Below, one piece after another: positions 1 through 9,696 of a DNA stretch of 64,000 nt. The DNA is from an uncultured Mycoplasmatota bacterium. Its GTDB lineage: Bacteria > Bacillota_I > Bacilli_A > RF39 > UBA660. The DNA is taken from contig CAMYVW010000002.1 in assembly GCA_947302655.1 (NCBI GenBank), positions 1 through 64,000 on the forward strand, read 5' to 3'. How positions within the stretch are numbered: the first letter of the stretch is position 1; every line of letters begins with the position of its first letter. The notes beneath the pieces were generated by a model, which saw nothing but the letters and a program-made list of their open reading frames with translations, searched no databases and was not told the DNA's origin. The translations under genes and the position numbers were made by a program.

Positions 1-1111
<1,111 letters not shown>

Positions 1112-1174
1112 TTAATTTATTTATTGATTGTTAATGATGAGTGCATTATCTTGTTTTTAAAGGACAAAATCCTT

Positions 1175-1280
1175 TATTGGTGACGATAGCTAAGTGGACA
1201 CACCTCTTCCCATCCCGAACAGAGAAGTTAAGCACTTATACGCCGACGATAGTGTAAGCGAAAATAGGTAGTTGCCAATA
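1175..1280 (+). rRNA. rrf: 5S ribosomal RNA
   Basis: About 106 nt, closed by TATTGG at the 5' end and CCAATA at the 3' end. The conserved core CCCATCCCGAACAGAGAAG lies near 1211-1229. It sits 63 nt after 23S and is followed directly by a T run (1281-1289) that probably ends the rrn transcript. The spacer contains a small AAAGGA/TCCTTT stem that could be a processing site. No tRNA follows the operon. Confidence 0.95.
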
Positions 1281-1387
1281 TTTTTTTTTGCTTTAATTTT
1301 GGAAATAATTTTAAATATTATTAAATTTTAATATCAATATTTGACAGTATTTAAAACTATTTTCTTTATATAGATATTTAGCTTTGC

Positions 1388-1393
1388 TATAAT
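1388..1393 (+). promoter_or_regulatory. Extended -10 promoter for the tsa operon
   Basis: TATAAT at 1388-1393 is preceded by TGC, the extended -10 arrangement, 18 nt before the tsaE start. A TTGACA lies at 1341-1346 but is too far away to pair with this -10. It may serve a second weak -10 near 1364-1370. Assigned by eye. Confidence 0.5.
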
Positions 1394-1411
1394 AATTTTA
1401 GGTGATTATAA

Positions 1412-1864
1412 ATGGATTTTAAATATACATCAAGATCAGAAAACGATACTAAAGAGCTTGCTGAAAATATTGAAAGTGAAAAGTTTCCAGGAATGATTAT
1501 ATGTTTAAATGGTGAACTTGGAAGTGGTAAAACTTTATTTGTAAAGGGTTTTGCTAATGCTCTTGGAATTGAAGATGATATCACTTCGCCAACATTTAAC
1601 ATTATTAAGGAATATTTAGATGGTGAAGCAGAACTATACCATATGGATGTTTATAGAGTAGAAGATAATTATGATTCTGTAGGTATTGAAGACTATTTTA
1701 AACGTGATGGAATATGTATAATAGAATGGGCAGATATGATTGAAGAAATCCTTCCGAAAGAAAGACTGGATATTAACATATCAATTGCTGGTGAAAATAC
1801 TAGATTTTTAACTCTAATTCCTCATGGCGAAAAATACGAGGAACTTTGTAGATCAGTATTATAG
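1412..1864 (+). CDS. tsaE: tRNA t6A biosynthesis ATPase TsaE
   Basis: 150 aa, the normal size for TsaE. A Walker A loop (GELGSGKT, about residues 34-41) is followed by the family's SPTFN segment and a late EWAD motif. TsaE is the P-loop ATPase that works with TsaB and TsaD to put threonylcarbamoyl on A37 of ANN-decoding tRNAs. It is the first gene of tsaE-tsaB-rimI-tsaD, with 14 nt to the next gene and a GGTGAT ribosome site. The threonylcarbamoyl-AMP synthase gene (tsaC/ywlC) is not in this window. Function is by family; order and motifs are seen. Confidence 0.95.
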   Translation: MDFKYTSRSENDTKELAENIESEKFPGMIICLNGELGSGKTLFVKGFANALGIEDDITSPTFNIIKEYLDGEAELYHMDVYRVEDNYDSVGIEDYFKRDGICIIEWADMIEEILPKERLDINISIAGENTRFLTLIPHGEKYEELCRSVL

Positions 1865-1878
1865 AAAGAAGTGATAAT

Positions 1879-2436
1879 ATGTATTCACTTTTAATTGACA
1901 CACATGACACTAAGGTGTCTTTTGTGCTATATAAAAATGGTTTAGTAAAAGATCAGATTATTTTAGAAAGTAACATGAAGCATAGCGAAATTGCTATGCC
2001 TTCTTTAGATAAAATAATTTCTCGAAATAATATAAATATAAGAGATATTAATGAATTATTTGTTGTTATAGGCCCTGGAAGTTTTACAGGTGTAAGAATA
2101 GGTGTTGTAATTGCTAAAACTATTGCTTATCTACTTAACATACCTATTAAAACTTTAACTTCCTTAGATTTGCTAGTTTATTCAAATCAATCAATATTGT
2201 CTGGTTTATATAGTGTAATCGAAAAGAATGGTTATTTTATAGGTAAATATGATTCTGATGGATCATTAGTTAATGAAATAGAATATATAAACAAGGAAGA
2301 ATTTGATAAACTAAGTTTTATTGATGTAAAAGATTTGAATTATGAAAATATATATAAACATATTAAAGGTAAGGAACCTGTAAATCCCCATTTGGTTAAT
2401 CCAATATATGTGAAACAAATAGAGGCTTTAAAATGA
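1879..2436 (+). CDS. tsaB: tRNA t6A biosynthesis protein TsaB
   Basis: 185 aa with the ASKHA-fold signature GPGSFTGVRIG (about residues 65-75) and an N-terminal LLIDT strand typical of TsaB. TsaB is the scaffold partner of TsaD in the TsaBDE complex and is not itself a metalloenzyme. It is shorter than many TsaB proteins (around 220-230 aa); the missing part is in the variable C-terminal half. Its stop overlaps the start of rimI in ATGA, which suggests translational coupling. Confidence 0.93.
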   Translation: MYSLLIDTHDTKVSFVLYKNGLVKDQIILESNMKHSEIAMPSLDKIISRNNINIRDINELFVVIGPGSFTGVRIGVVIAKTIAYLLNIPIKTLTSLDLLVYSNQSILSGLYSVIEKNGYFIGKYDSDGSLVNEIEYINKEEFDKLSFIDVKDLNYENIYKHIKGKEPVNPHLVNPIYVKQIEALK

Positions 2437-2846
2437 TAACTAGATTAACTGATAATTTTTTACAGAAAGTATATAATTTAGGGATTGAATTGCATCAAAA
2501 TTTTAAAGATTTATATAATTTTGAGTCATTAAACACTGAGTTTAATGAAACTTATGTATATGTTGACAATAATAGTGTTTTAGGCTTTATTCACATACAA
2601 AGTTTAGTTGATGAAATTAATATAATTGACATTGTTGTTGATTCATCTATGAGAAAAAAAGGGATTGGATGTAGCTTAATTGAGCATGTTTTTAATATAT
2701 ATCCTGATAAGAGGTTTATATTAGAGGTTTCATGTGATAATACTGCTGCTTTGAACTTATATAAAAAACTTGGATTTGTTCAAATATCTGTTAGAAGTAA
2801 GTATTATAATGGTGTAGATGCTGTAGTTATGGAAAGGAAAAACTGA
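2433..2846 (+). CDS. rimI: Ribosomal-protein-alanine N-acetyltransferase-like (RimI family GNAT)
   Basis: 137 aa GNAT-fold acetyltransferase. The acetyl-CoA-binding pattern RKKGIGCSL lies near residue 71 and the C-terminal NTAALNLYKKLGF segment is typical of RimI. RimI acetylates the N-terminus of ribosomal protein S18 in E. coli, and fusion or linkage with tsa genes is common in Bacillota. The start overlaps the tsaB stop by 4 nt. Exact substrate here is inferred from the family and gene order. Confidence 0.85.
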   Translation: MITRLTDNFLQKVYNLGIELHQNFKDLYNFESLNTEFNETYVYVDNNSVLGFIHIQSLVDEINIIDIVVDSSMRKKGIGCSLIEHVFNIYPDKRFILEVSCDNTAALNLYKKLGFVQISVRSKYYNGVDAVVMERKN

Positions 2847-2848
2847 TT

Positions 2849-3859
2849 ATGAAAGATGTGTATATTCTTGCTGTTGAAACATCATGCGATGAAACAAGTC
2901 TTGCAATTGTTAAGAATGGTAAAGATGTTGTTGCCATGGAAGTGTACACACAAATGGATACTCATGCACTTTATGGTGGGGTAGTTCCTGAAATAGCATC
3001 TCGTATGCATACTGAAGCTATAACGCTTGTTTTAGAGTCACTTTTAAAGAAATCTAATATTAAAATTGATCAAGTTGATGCGGTTGCAGTTACATATGCA
3101 CCAGGACTAATGGGTGGACTACTTGTTGGTATAGAATTTGCTAAAACTATTTCATATATATATAATAAACCTTTAATTAAGGTAAATCATATGGTAGGAC
3201 ATATATATGCAAATAATATTGAAAATCAATTAGAGTTTCCTCTTTTAGCTATGGTTGTATCTGGTGGACATACTGAACTTGTTGAAATGAATGGCGACTA
3301 TGATTTTAAACTTTTAGGTGCAACTCTTGATGATGCTATTGGAGAAGCGTATGATAAAGTAGCAAGAATTATGGGTGTTCCATATCCAGGTGGTCCTAAT
3401 GTTGAAAAGTTAGCTAGAGATGGCAACGTAAGTTACCAATTAGCAAAACCTGTTAATGATAATACACTAAACTTTAGTTATAGTGGTTTAAAAAGTAATG
3501 TTATAAATTTAGTACATAATTATAAACAAAGGGGCGAAGAAATTAATATTAATGACTTAGCTGCTAGTTTTCAGTATGTAGCAGTTGATGAAATAATAAG
3601 AAAACTTAGTATTGCTTTATCTAATAAAAAATATAAAATGGTTGTTTTAGCTGGAGGAGTATCCGCTAATCAATATTTACGAAATGAAGTTGATAAACTA
3701 GTTAAAAGTTATGGAACAATATTAGCAGTTCCAAGAATGTTATATTGTACTGATAATGCTGCTATGATTGGGGCGGCTGCTTATCCATTATTTATTAACG
3801 GAAAAAATATAGTAGATTTCTCTCTTAATGCTAAAAGCCATATAAGCACAACTGATTAA
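2849..3859 (+). CDS. tsaD: tRNA N6-threonylcarbamoyladenosine transferase TsaD
   Basis: 336 aa, standard length. The N-terminus reads LAVETSCDET, and the metal-binding motif HMVGH places His114 and His118. Later glycine-rich segments (VSGGHTEL, GGVSANQYLR) belong to the ASKHA nucleotide-binding fold. TsaD transfers the threonylcarbamoyl group to A37 of tRNA. Last gene of the tsa operon, 2 nt after rimI, and followed by a clear terminator. Confidence 0.97.
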   Translation: MKDVYILAVETSCDETSLAIVKNGKDVVAMEVYTQMDTHALYGGVVPEIASRMHTEAITLVLESLLKKSNIKIDQVDAVAVTYAPGLMGGLLVGIEFAKTISYIYNKPLIKVNHMVGHIYANNIENQLEFPLLAMVVSGGHTELVEMNGDYDFKLLGATLDDAIGEAYDKVARIMGVPYPGGPNVEKLARDGNVSYQLAKPVNDNTLNFSYSGLKSNVINLVHNYKQRGEEININDLAASFQYVAVDEIIRKLSIALSNKKYKMVVLAGGVSANQYLRNEVDKLVKSYGTILAVPRMLYCTDNAAMIGAAAYPLFINGKNIVDFSLNAKSHISTTD

Positions 3860-3878
3860 CCATTTAAAATAATATAAA

Positions 3879-3912
3879 AAATTGTAATTCGACCAAGAAT
3901 TACAATTTTTTT
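3879..3912 (+). terminator. Rho-independent terminator after tsaD
   Basis: A 12-bp stem, AAATTGTAATTC with GAATTACAATTT, a 6-nt loop and a T run. It closes the tsa operon. Confidence 0.9.
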
Positions 3913-3947
3913 AATTTGGATGTAATATTTTAAAAAAGGTGATTATA

Positions 3948-4703
3948 TTGATAACTGGATATCAAAATGAGTTTGACTTTGTTTTATCTATTAACAGAAA
4001 GAAATTTTGTGAACTAAACCCTTTGCTTTCTGAATTGATAGTCGGCATTTTTGGAAATGTGGATCAGAATGCTATTATTAAATCATGGAGAAACCATTAT
4101 TCTCAGAAAACGGATGTTTTGATAAAAATAGGAGACGTTATAAAGAGAATAAGTATTAAGATGGGGTCCCGAAATTCTGTTCATCAAGAATCTTTAAAAA
4201 CGTTTATATCTTTTTTAGAAGAAAATGGTGTTCCTAGGTATATAATAGAAAAATATTTGATATTTCATTATGGTGATGGGACACTTAATGGTACGGGTTC
4301 TAAAAGATATGCAGCTATTTATTTGAGACATAGTATTAAATGCGATATTGATAATATCAATATTTTTTTTAATAATAAATCTTTAGTAAAAGATGTTTGT
4401 GATCGTTTTCTTATAAAAGGATTGATATTTAATGATAGAATTGATGCTCTTGTATACGGAACACCTAATGACTTTTTGTGGATAAAATCAGAGGATATAT
4501 ATAAATTGATGGAGAAAAAAATAAATAATAAATGTTCTAGTCCTCATTTTGGTTTCCTAGTTGTTCAGCCACTTAATAGATGTATTAATTATAATAATAA
4601 ATATGATTATGCTAGGCATAAAGTTCAACTAAAATGGTATACTCTTTTTGATGATATAATGTATTTTTTAAATGAAAAAGAGTCTTCAAAGCTGATAACA
4701 TAA
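3948..4703 (+). CDS. Hypothetical protein, possibly nuclease-like
   Basis: About 251 aa from TTG at 3948, chosen because AAAGGTGAT ends 5 nt upstream; a GTG at 3939 lies inside that ribosome site. Soluble, with no signal or membrane segment. A region near residues 45-65 reads as a buried Asp, then ISIKMG, then NSVHQES. This faintly recalls the D...(E/S)xK core of PD-(D/E)XK nucleases, but that is only a resemblance. It stands alone between the tsa operon and a tRNA gene on the other strand. I do not recognise a family. Confidence 0.7.
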   Translation: MITGYQNEFDFVLSINRKKFCELNPLLSELIVGIFGNVDQNAIIKSWRNHYSQKTDVLIKIGDVIKRISIKMGSRNSVHQESLKTFISFLEENGVPRYIIEKYLIFHYGDGTLNGTGSKRYAAIYLRHSIKCDIDNINIFFNNKSLVKDVCDRFLIKGLIFNDRIDALVYGTPNDFLWIKSEDIYKLMEKKINNKCSSPHFGFLVVQPLNRCINYNNKYDYARHKVQLKWYTLFDDIMYFLNEKESSKLIT

Positions 4704-4732
4704 AAAAACTTACAACTAATATGTTGTAAGTC
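4701..4732 (-). terminator. Terminator for the tRNA-Gly(UCC) transcript
   Basis: Stem ACTTACAAC/GTTGTAAGT at 4709-4731. The A run at 4702-4708 reads as a T run on the minus strand, directly downstream of the tRNA. Confidence 0.75.
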
Positions 4733-4745
4733 CTCATATTCAAAT

Positions 4746-4819
4746 TGGAGCGGGTGATGGGAATCGAACCCACGTTATCAGCTTGGAAGGCTGAAGCTCT
4801 ACCATTAAACTACACCCGC
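4746..4819 (-). tRNA. tRNA-Gly (anticodon UCC)
   Basis: The reverse complement folds as a cloverleaf: acceptor GCGGGTG with CACCCGC, D arm with TAATGGTAGAG, anticodon loop CTTCCAA giving UCC (reads GGA/GGG), T loop GTTCGATTC, and an encoded CCA end. 74 nt. Confidence 0.96.
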
Positions 4820-4917
4820 ATTAAAATTACTTTATTAGTATAGCATAAAAATTAAAAAAATCAAACTTTTTTCAGATTTTATTTATATTTTTATCTCAAT
4901 AAACATATTTAATATAA

Positions 4918-5640
4918 ATGAAATATGTATTTTTGAATTTTGTAAAAGGTGTGCTTTATGGTATTTTTAGTATTGTTCCTGGATTAAGTGGAGGGGTTCT
5001 TGCTTCAAGATTTGGTGATTATGAAAAAATCGTTAAAATTATTAATAAACCTTTATTGATAGTTGATAACATTAAGTACTTATGTTCAATTGTTTTTGGT
5101 ATTCTTTTTGGCATGTTTTTTATGTCAAAGATGATTTTGTTTTTATATAATAGGTTTCATACTACGTTCTTCTTACTAGTTATGTTATTCAATTCTTTAA
5201 TTGTTATTAAAATTCATCTTAAACAAGGCTTTAAATTATCTACTTTTATTACGACAGTTTTAATTATTAGTTTTATTATATTGTGCTATGGTTTTGTAGG
5301 TAATGACATTTCTTTTAATAGTAAATTTATAGAACTTTTAGTTACAAGTTTGATTTTTTCAATATCAAAAATACTTCCCGGTGTAAGTAGCACCTCAATT
5401 TTAATCAATATTGGTTTTTATGAAAAGATAATAATATTTTATTCTAATCCTATTAAATCTATATTTTCTATGCCTTTTTTCTGGATAATTTTTTGGATAC
5501 TATTTTTCATATATTCTATATTTTTACTAAAGATTGTTAATAAAATGATAGAACATGATAGCTTTAATTATTTTATATATTTTATTACTATATTTAATTC
5601 TATCCTTATGTTTTGGAGTTCATTAAAAAGCAGTATCTAA
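4918..5640 (+). CDS. DUF368 family membrane protein (putative undecaprenyl-phosphate flippase)
   Basis: 240 aa and strongly hydrophobic, with about 7-8 membrane segments. Two related half-motifs are visible: VPGLSGGVLA near residue 22 and LPGVSSTSILINIGFYEKI near residue 154. They are the inverted-repeat hallmark of DUF368. Members of this family (PopT) were reported in 2022, with DedA proteins, to recycle undecaprenyl phosphate across the membrane. That fits the cell-wall genes nearby. No convincing ribosome site precedes the start. The 3' end overlaps the convergent ZIP gene by 18 nt. Confidence 0.82.
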   Translation: MKYVFLNFVKGVLYGIFSIVPGLSGGVLASRFGDYEKIVKIINKPLLIVDNIKYLCSIVFGILFGMFFMSKMILFLYNRFHTTFFLLVMLFNSLIVIKIHLKQGFKLSTFITTVLIISFIILCYGFVGNDISFNSKFIELLVTSLIFSISKILPGVSSTSILINIGFYEKIIIFYSNPIKSIFSMPFFWIIFWILFFIYSIFLLKIVNKMIEHDSFNYFIYFITIFNSILMFWSSLKSSI

Positions 5641-6399
5641 AATCATCATTAATGTAAATCCAATAATTGAAAATATTGCCATTAATGATTTGTTATCATT
5701 TGTTTGGCTTTCGGGAATCAATTCTTGAATAATTACATAAATCATGGCTCCTGCAGCAAGTGATAGTAATATAGGCATGATTGATCTAATTTTTAGTGTA
5801 ATTAAAGCTCCTATTACTCCAAATATTGGTTCTACTATTGCACTTAGTGATCCATATATAAATGATTTTATTCTTGAATAGTTTTCTCTTCTTAAAGGCA
5901 AGCTTATTGCACTACCTTCAGGAAAGTTTTGAAGTCCAATTGCAAGTGATAACATGAGGGCACCTGTTATATTAGCCGATGCAATATTGTATTTTATAGA
6001 TCCAAAAGCTATTCCAATTGCAAGTCCTTCAGGAATATTATGCATTGTAATAGATAAGATCATAAGAAATAGTCTTTTTTCGTTTCTATTTTTTCTTTTT
6101 ATTTTTTTTTGAAATATTTTATCAGTAATAAATATAAATAATCCCCCAAGCAAGAAACCAATAGAAACAACAGCCCATGGTCTTTGCTTTAATTCAATTG
6201 CATTTGTAATTGCAGGATTTAGCAAAGACCAAAAAGATGCAGACATCATAATACCTGCGGCTATTCCTAGGGAGGCATCCATAATATTCTTATTAATTTT
6301 TTTGAAGAAGAATACCATACTAGATCCTAGCATTGTTATAAACCAGGTAAACAATGTTGCAAATAACGCAAGGATTGTATAATTATTTGAATGAATCAT
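5623..6399 (-). CDS. ZIP family divalent metal transporter
   Basis: 258 aa with about 8 membrane segments. The two ZIP metal-site motifs are clear: HNIPEGLAIG in the fourth helix and QNFPEGSAIS in the fifth. ZIP proteins bring Zn2+ and related metals into the cytoplasm; the sequence resembles the ZupT/GufA branch. The start has a strong GGAGG. It is transcribed against DUF368 with an 18-nt 3' overlap, so no intergenic terminator separates them. Confidence 0.9.
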   Translation of the reverse strand: MIHSNNYTILALFATLFTWFITMLGSSMVFFFKKINKNIMDASLGIAAGIMMSASFWSLLNPAITNAIELKQRPWAVVSIGFLLGGLFIFITDKIFQKKIKRKNRNEKRLFLMILSITMHNIPEGLAIGIAFGSIKYNIASANITGALMLSLAIGLQNFPEGSAISLPLRRENYSRIKSFIYGSLSAIVEPIFGVIGALITLKIRSIMPILLSLAAGAMIYVIIQELIPESQTNDNKSLMAIFSIIGFTLMMILDTAF

Positions 6400-6514
6400 A
6401 ATTATTTCCTCCTTTTTTATATTTATGTTTTAAATTTTTATTTGTTAATTATTTTGTTGACTGAATTATTATCTAATGATATAGTAACTAATTAAAGAAA
6501 TGGAGTTGTGATTA

Positions 6515-6754
6515 ATGCAAGATCATTTTACTGAAATTTTATCAGAAGCTACTTTAGAATATTTTCGAACAGGATGTGATGAACCATCTGTTTGTGCTTA
6601 TTTAAATGAGTATTCATATAGTACTATTTGCACTTGTAAACATATGGTTGATAGTATGCCTTTTTTATCAGAGGATATGAAACCTGTGATGAAAAGATGC
6701 ATTGATGCAGTAATTGTTTATAAATCTATATATGGGGATGGAAGAAGCAGATAG
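6515..6754 (+). CDS. Small hypothetical protein
   Basis: 79 aa with a GGAG ribosome site and five Cys residues spread through it, two of them in a CTC pair near residue 40. Predicted mostly helical, with no membrane segment. Monocistronic, between a divergent ZIP gene and a tRNA on the opposite strand, and followed by a good terminator. Family not recognised. Confidence 0.65.
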   Translation: MQDHFTEILSEATLEYFRTGCDEPSVCAYLNEYSYSTICTCKHMVDSMPFLSEDMKPVMKRCIDAVIVYKSIYGDGRSR

Positions 6755-6783
6755 TTATTAAAAGATATATTTTTTCAAAATAA

Positions 6784-6816
6784 AAACTGATCAAAATTAT
6801 GATCAGTTTTTTTTAC
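6784..6816. terminator. Bidirectional terminator
   Basis: AAAACTGATC/GATCAGTTTT stem with T runs in both directions. It serves the small gene on the plus strand and the tRNA-Gly(GCC) on the minus strand. Confidence 0.88.
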
Positions 6817-6819
6817 ATT

Positions 6820-6894
6820 TGGAGCAAGTGAGGAGAATCGAACTCCCATCTCAACCTTGGCAAGGTCGCATATTAACCATTATACTACACCTGC
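6820..6894 (-). tRNA. tRNA-Gly (anticodon GCC)
   Basis: The reverse complement gives acceptor GCAGGTG with CACTTGC (one G-T pair), anticodon stem CGACC/GGTTG with loop TTGCCAA (anticodon GCC, reads GGC/GGU), T loop GTTCGATTC and CCA. 75 nt. With the UCC tRNA 2 kb upstream this covers all glycine codons. Confidence 0.96.
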
Positions 6895-6985
6895 GCATAA
6901 ATATAGTACCAAAAAAAAGTATTATTTGCAAGTTTATTTTATTGGTATATCATGGTATAATTACTATTATAAATGAGGTATTTAA

Positions 6986-9025
6986 ATGAAGGAAAATAAA
7001 GATAATTTGTTTGTTAGAACAAGAAGAAGAATAGTAAATTATTTTTTGACTAATAAGTTATTTGTTTCTTATGTTATACTTGCACTACTTGGGACTATTG
7101 TTGCTCGAGGTTTTTCTTTTGGCCATACATTTTATTTAAAAGCTCATGCTACTGATTTAGCAATGATTCTTATAATTGGATCTTTTGTATATTTTATGAA
7201 ACCTAAGAATAGATTTAAATACTTATTATTTTGGCTTGCTGTATTTGCAGGAATAGAAACAATAAATGTTATTTACTACAAGTTTTTTACAAGTTTTGCT
7301 TCATTTGGAGAACTTGCCACTTTAGGTCAAACTGAAACAGTTGTAGGTTCTATTTTTGAAAAATTAAGAGTAATTAATTTTATCTATGTTTTAAACCCTC
7401 TTATTTTTATCTATTTATATACAAAAATGAATAAAACTGCTTATTTTAATTTTATAGAAAAAATTAATAGGGCAAAAAGATGTTTTTTTGGCACATTATT
7501 AGGTGCACTTTTATGTTTAATATTTACCTTTGCATCTGCAACTAAAACAGATTATAGCAGATTAGTTAAGCAATGGAATAGAGTTTATGTAGCTGATCGT
7601 TTTGGTTTTATAATGTATCAATTTAACGATTTAGTGCAAACTCTAACTCCTAAGTTTAGTAGTTTATTTGGTTATGATGATGCTTTAAAGAAATTTGAAA
7701 GATTCTTTACTAAAGAAGAAATTAATGAATACGCTGCAAAGAATCAATACACAGATATTTTTAAAGGTAAAAATGTTATATTTGTTCATATGGAAAGTAT
7801 TCAATCCTTTCTTATGGATTTAGAGTTTAATGGTGAAGAAGTTGTTCCTACTGTTAATAAACTTGCTAAAGAAGGAATGTATTTTGAAAACTTCTATCCT
7901 CAGATAAGTACAGGTACATCTTCTGATACTGAATTTACTTTATTATCAAGTTTATTACCTGCTGCATCAGGTACTGTATTTGTTAGTTATTATAATAGAG
8001 ATTATAATACTATTCCTAAGTATTTAAAGGAGCAAGGTTATAAGACATTTAGCGTTCATGGCAATCATGCATCTATGTGGAATCGTAGTAAAGTTCATCC
8101 AAGACTTGGTTATGATAAAATGTATTTTGAAGAATCATTTGTGTATACGGAAGATGATGTTATTAACTTAGGTATAAATGATTCATTATTCTTTAAACAG
8201 GTTATACCTATTCTTGAAGGATACGAAAAAGAAGATAGCCCTTATATGAGTACAGTGATAACACTTTCTAATCATTCACCATTTATTTATAAAGATAAAT
8301 ATGCTCCTTTTGATTTATCTGATACTGTTGTTGATGCAAAAGGGAAAACAGTAGTTACTAATTATTTAGATGGTACACCTGTTGGAAACTATATTGTAAG
8401 TAGTCACAGTGCTGATTTATCTTTAGGAAACTTTATAGATTATATAAATGAATCAGAGTATTTTGATGATACAATTTTTGTATTCTATGGAGATCATGAT
8501 GCAAGATTATCACGTTCTGAAATAAATTATTTATATAATTATAATCCTGCAGATGGATCTACATATGAAGTTGGTGATGAAGAATATAAAGATTATGATA
8601 TTTTTGATCATGAATTAAATAAGAAGACTCCACTTATAATATGGAGTAAAAATAAAACTATTAGAGATAATTTAAATAAAACAGTTTCATATACAATGGG
8701 TATGTATGATGTTATGCCTACTATTGGAAATATGTTTGGGTTTAAAAATCCATTTGCTTTAGGTCACGATATTTTTAATATTAAAAACAATAATGTAGTT
8801 GTTTTTCCAAATGGAAGCTATGTTACAAATGAAGTATATTTTAGTAATCAAAATGGTAAATATAAAACTCTAAAGACTAATGCTGTTTTAGATGAAAATT
8901 ATGTTAAATCAAGAGCAGATTATGCTGAAGAGAGACTTGAAGTAAGTAATGCAATTATTGTTCATAATTTAATTAAAAATGATGGGGATAATTTGCTTAA
9001 TAAATTAGATAATGAAGGTGAATAA
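6986..9025 (+). CDS. ltaS: Lipoteichoic acid synthase family protein (LtaS-like)
   Basis: 679 aa, with five N-terminal membrane segments (about residues 25-185) followed by an extracellular sulfatase-fold domain. LtaS polymerises glycerol phosphate from phosphatidylglycerol on the outside of the cell. Metal and catalytic positions are visible: Glu270 in VHMES, a Thr/Ser-rich nucleophile segment TGTSSDTEF at 309-317, and a late FYGDHDARL. In S. aureus LtaS the nucleophile is the Thr of KTSDSEF; by alignment Ser312 or Thr311 fills that position here. Overlaps the next start by 1 nt. May make LTA or a related glycerol-phosphate polymer. Confidence 0.88.
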   Translation: MKENKDNLFVRTRRRIVNYFLTNKLFVSYVILALLGTIVARGFSFGHTFYLKAHATDLAMILIIGSFVYFMKPKNRFKYLLFWLAVFAGIETINVIYYKFFTSFASFGELATLGQTETVVGSIFEKLRVINFIYVLNPLIFIYLYTKMNKTAYFNFIEKINRAKRCFFGTLLGALLCLIFTFASATKTDYSRLVKQWNRVYVADRFGFIMYQFNDLVQTLTPKFSSLFGYDDALKKFERFFTKEEINEYAAKNQYTDIFKGKNVIFVHMESIQSFLMDLEFNGEEVVPTVNKLAKEGMYFENFYPQISTGTSSDTEFTLLSSLLPAASGTVFVSYYNRDYNTIPKYLKEQGYKTFSVHGNHASMWNRSKVHPRLGYDKMYFEESFVYTEDDVINLGINDSLFFKQVIPILEGYEKEDSPYMSTVITLSNHSPFIYKDKYAPFDLSDTVVDAKGKTVVTNYLDGTPVGNYIVSSHSADLSLGNFIDYINESEYFDDTIFVFYGDHDARLSRSEINYLYNYNPADGSTYEVGDEEYKDYDIFDHELNKKTPLIIWSKNKTIRDNLNKTVSYTMGMYDVMPTIGNMFGFKNPFALGHDIFNIKNNNVVVFPNGSYVTNEVYFSNQNGKYKTLKTNAVLDENYVKSRADYAEERLEVSNAIIVHNLIKNDGDNLLNKLDNEGE

Positions 9026-9651
9026 TGAAAAAGGGTTATAGAACTGGGATACTTATAATTATATTTTTAATACTTGCTATTGGAGCAGCATATATTTCAT
9101 CTAAATATTTATTTAATAATTTTAAAAAGAAAAAGTTTACGGTTGTTGTTGATAATATTAATGACTATGGGTACTCTCTTGATAAAAGGGATACCAAATT
9201 AATGAAAGATAAATTTAATGAATTAAAGAAAATCCTTAAAACAAAGGATGTTGATTATCAAAAATATAGTGAACTTATTTCTGAACTTTATGTAATAGAT
9301 TTATATACTATTGATAATAAGGTAAATAAATATGATGTTCCTTGTCTTGAATATATATATGCTGATCAAGTAGAGAAATTTAAATCTATGATTAAAATGG
9401 AATTTTACAGTAAAATTGAAGATAATTCTGATAAAAATCGTACACAAAAGTTACCTGTTGTAAGTTCTGTTGAAGTAACTAATATTGAAGAAGGAACATA
9501 TGATATTAATGGTGAAAGTAAAAACGGATATATTGTTACATTAGTATGGGACTATGAAGAAGATTTGGGTTATGATAAAAAAGCTCAAATAACAACCGTT
9601 ATTGATAATAATAAAGTATATGTTGTTAAACATTCACCAATTATTGATTGA
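9025..9651 (+). CDS. Hypothetical membrane-anchored protein downstream of ltaS
   Basis: 208 aa, with an uncleaved signal-anchor (about residues 7-30) and a soluble extracytoplasmic domain. The second half has alternating beta-type sequence, with a WDYEEDLGYDKKAQ segment near residue 175. The start overlaps the ltaS stop (TAATG) and has an AAGGTGA site, so it is probably co-translated with ltaS and works in the same envelope process. Family not recognised. Confidence 0.75.
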   Translation: MKKGYRTGILIIIFLILAIGAAYISSKYLFNNFKKKKFTVVVDNINDYGYSLDKRDTKLMKDKFNELKKILKTKDVDYQKYSELISELYVIDLYTIDNKVNKYDVPCLEYIYADQVEKFKSMIKMEFYSKIEDNSDKNRTQKLPVVSSVEVTNIEEGTYDINGESKNGYIVTLVWDYEEDLGYDKKAQITTVIDNNKVYVVKHSPIID

Positions 9652-9696
9652 TTTTTATACATATTTGATTATAATATAAGTGCGAGGTGGATGAAT

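Noticed and set aside
5623-5640. Frameshift or fusion between DUF368 and ZIP genes
   Set aside because: They are convergent with a short 18-nt 3' overlap; both proteins end normally.
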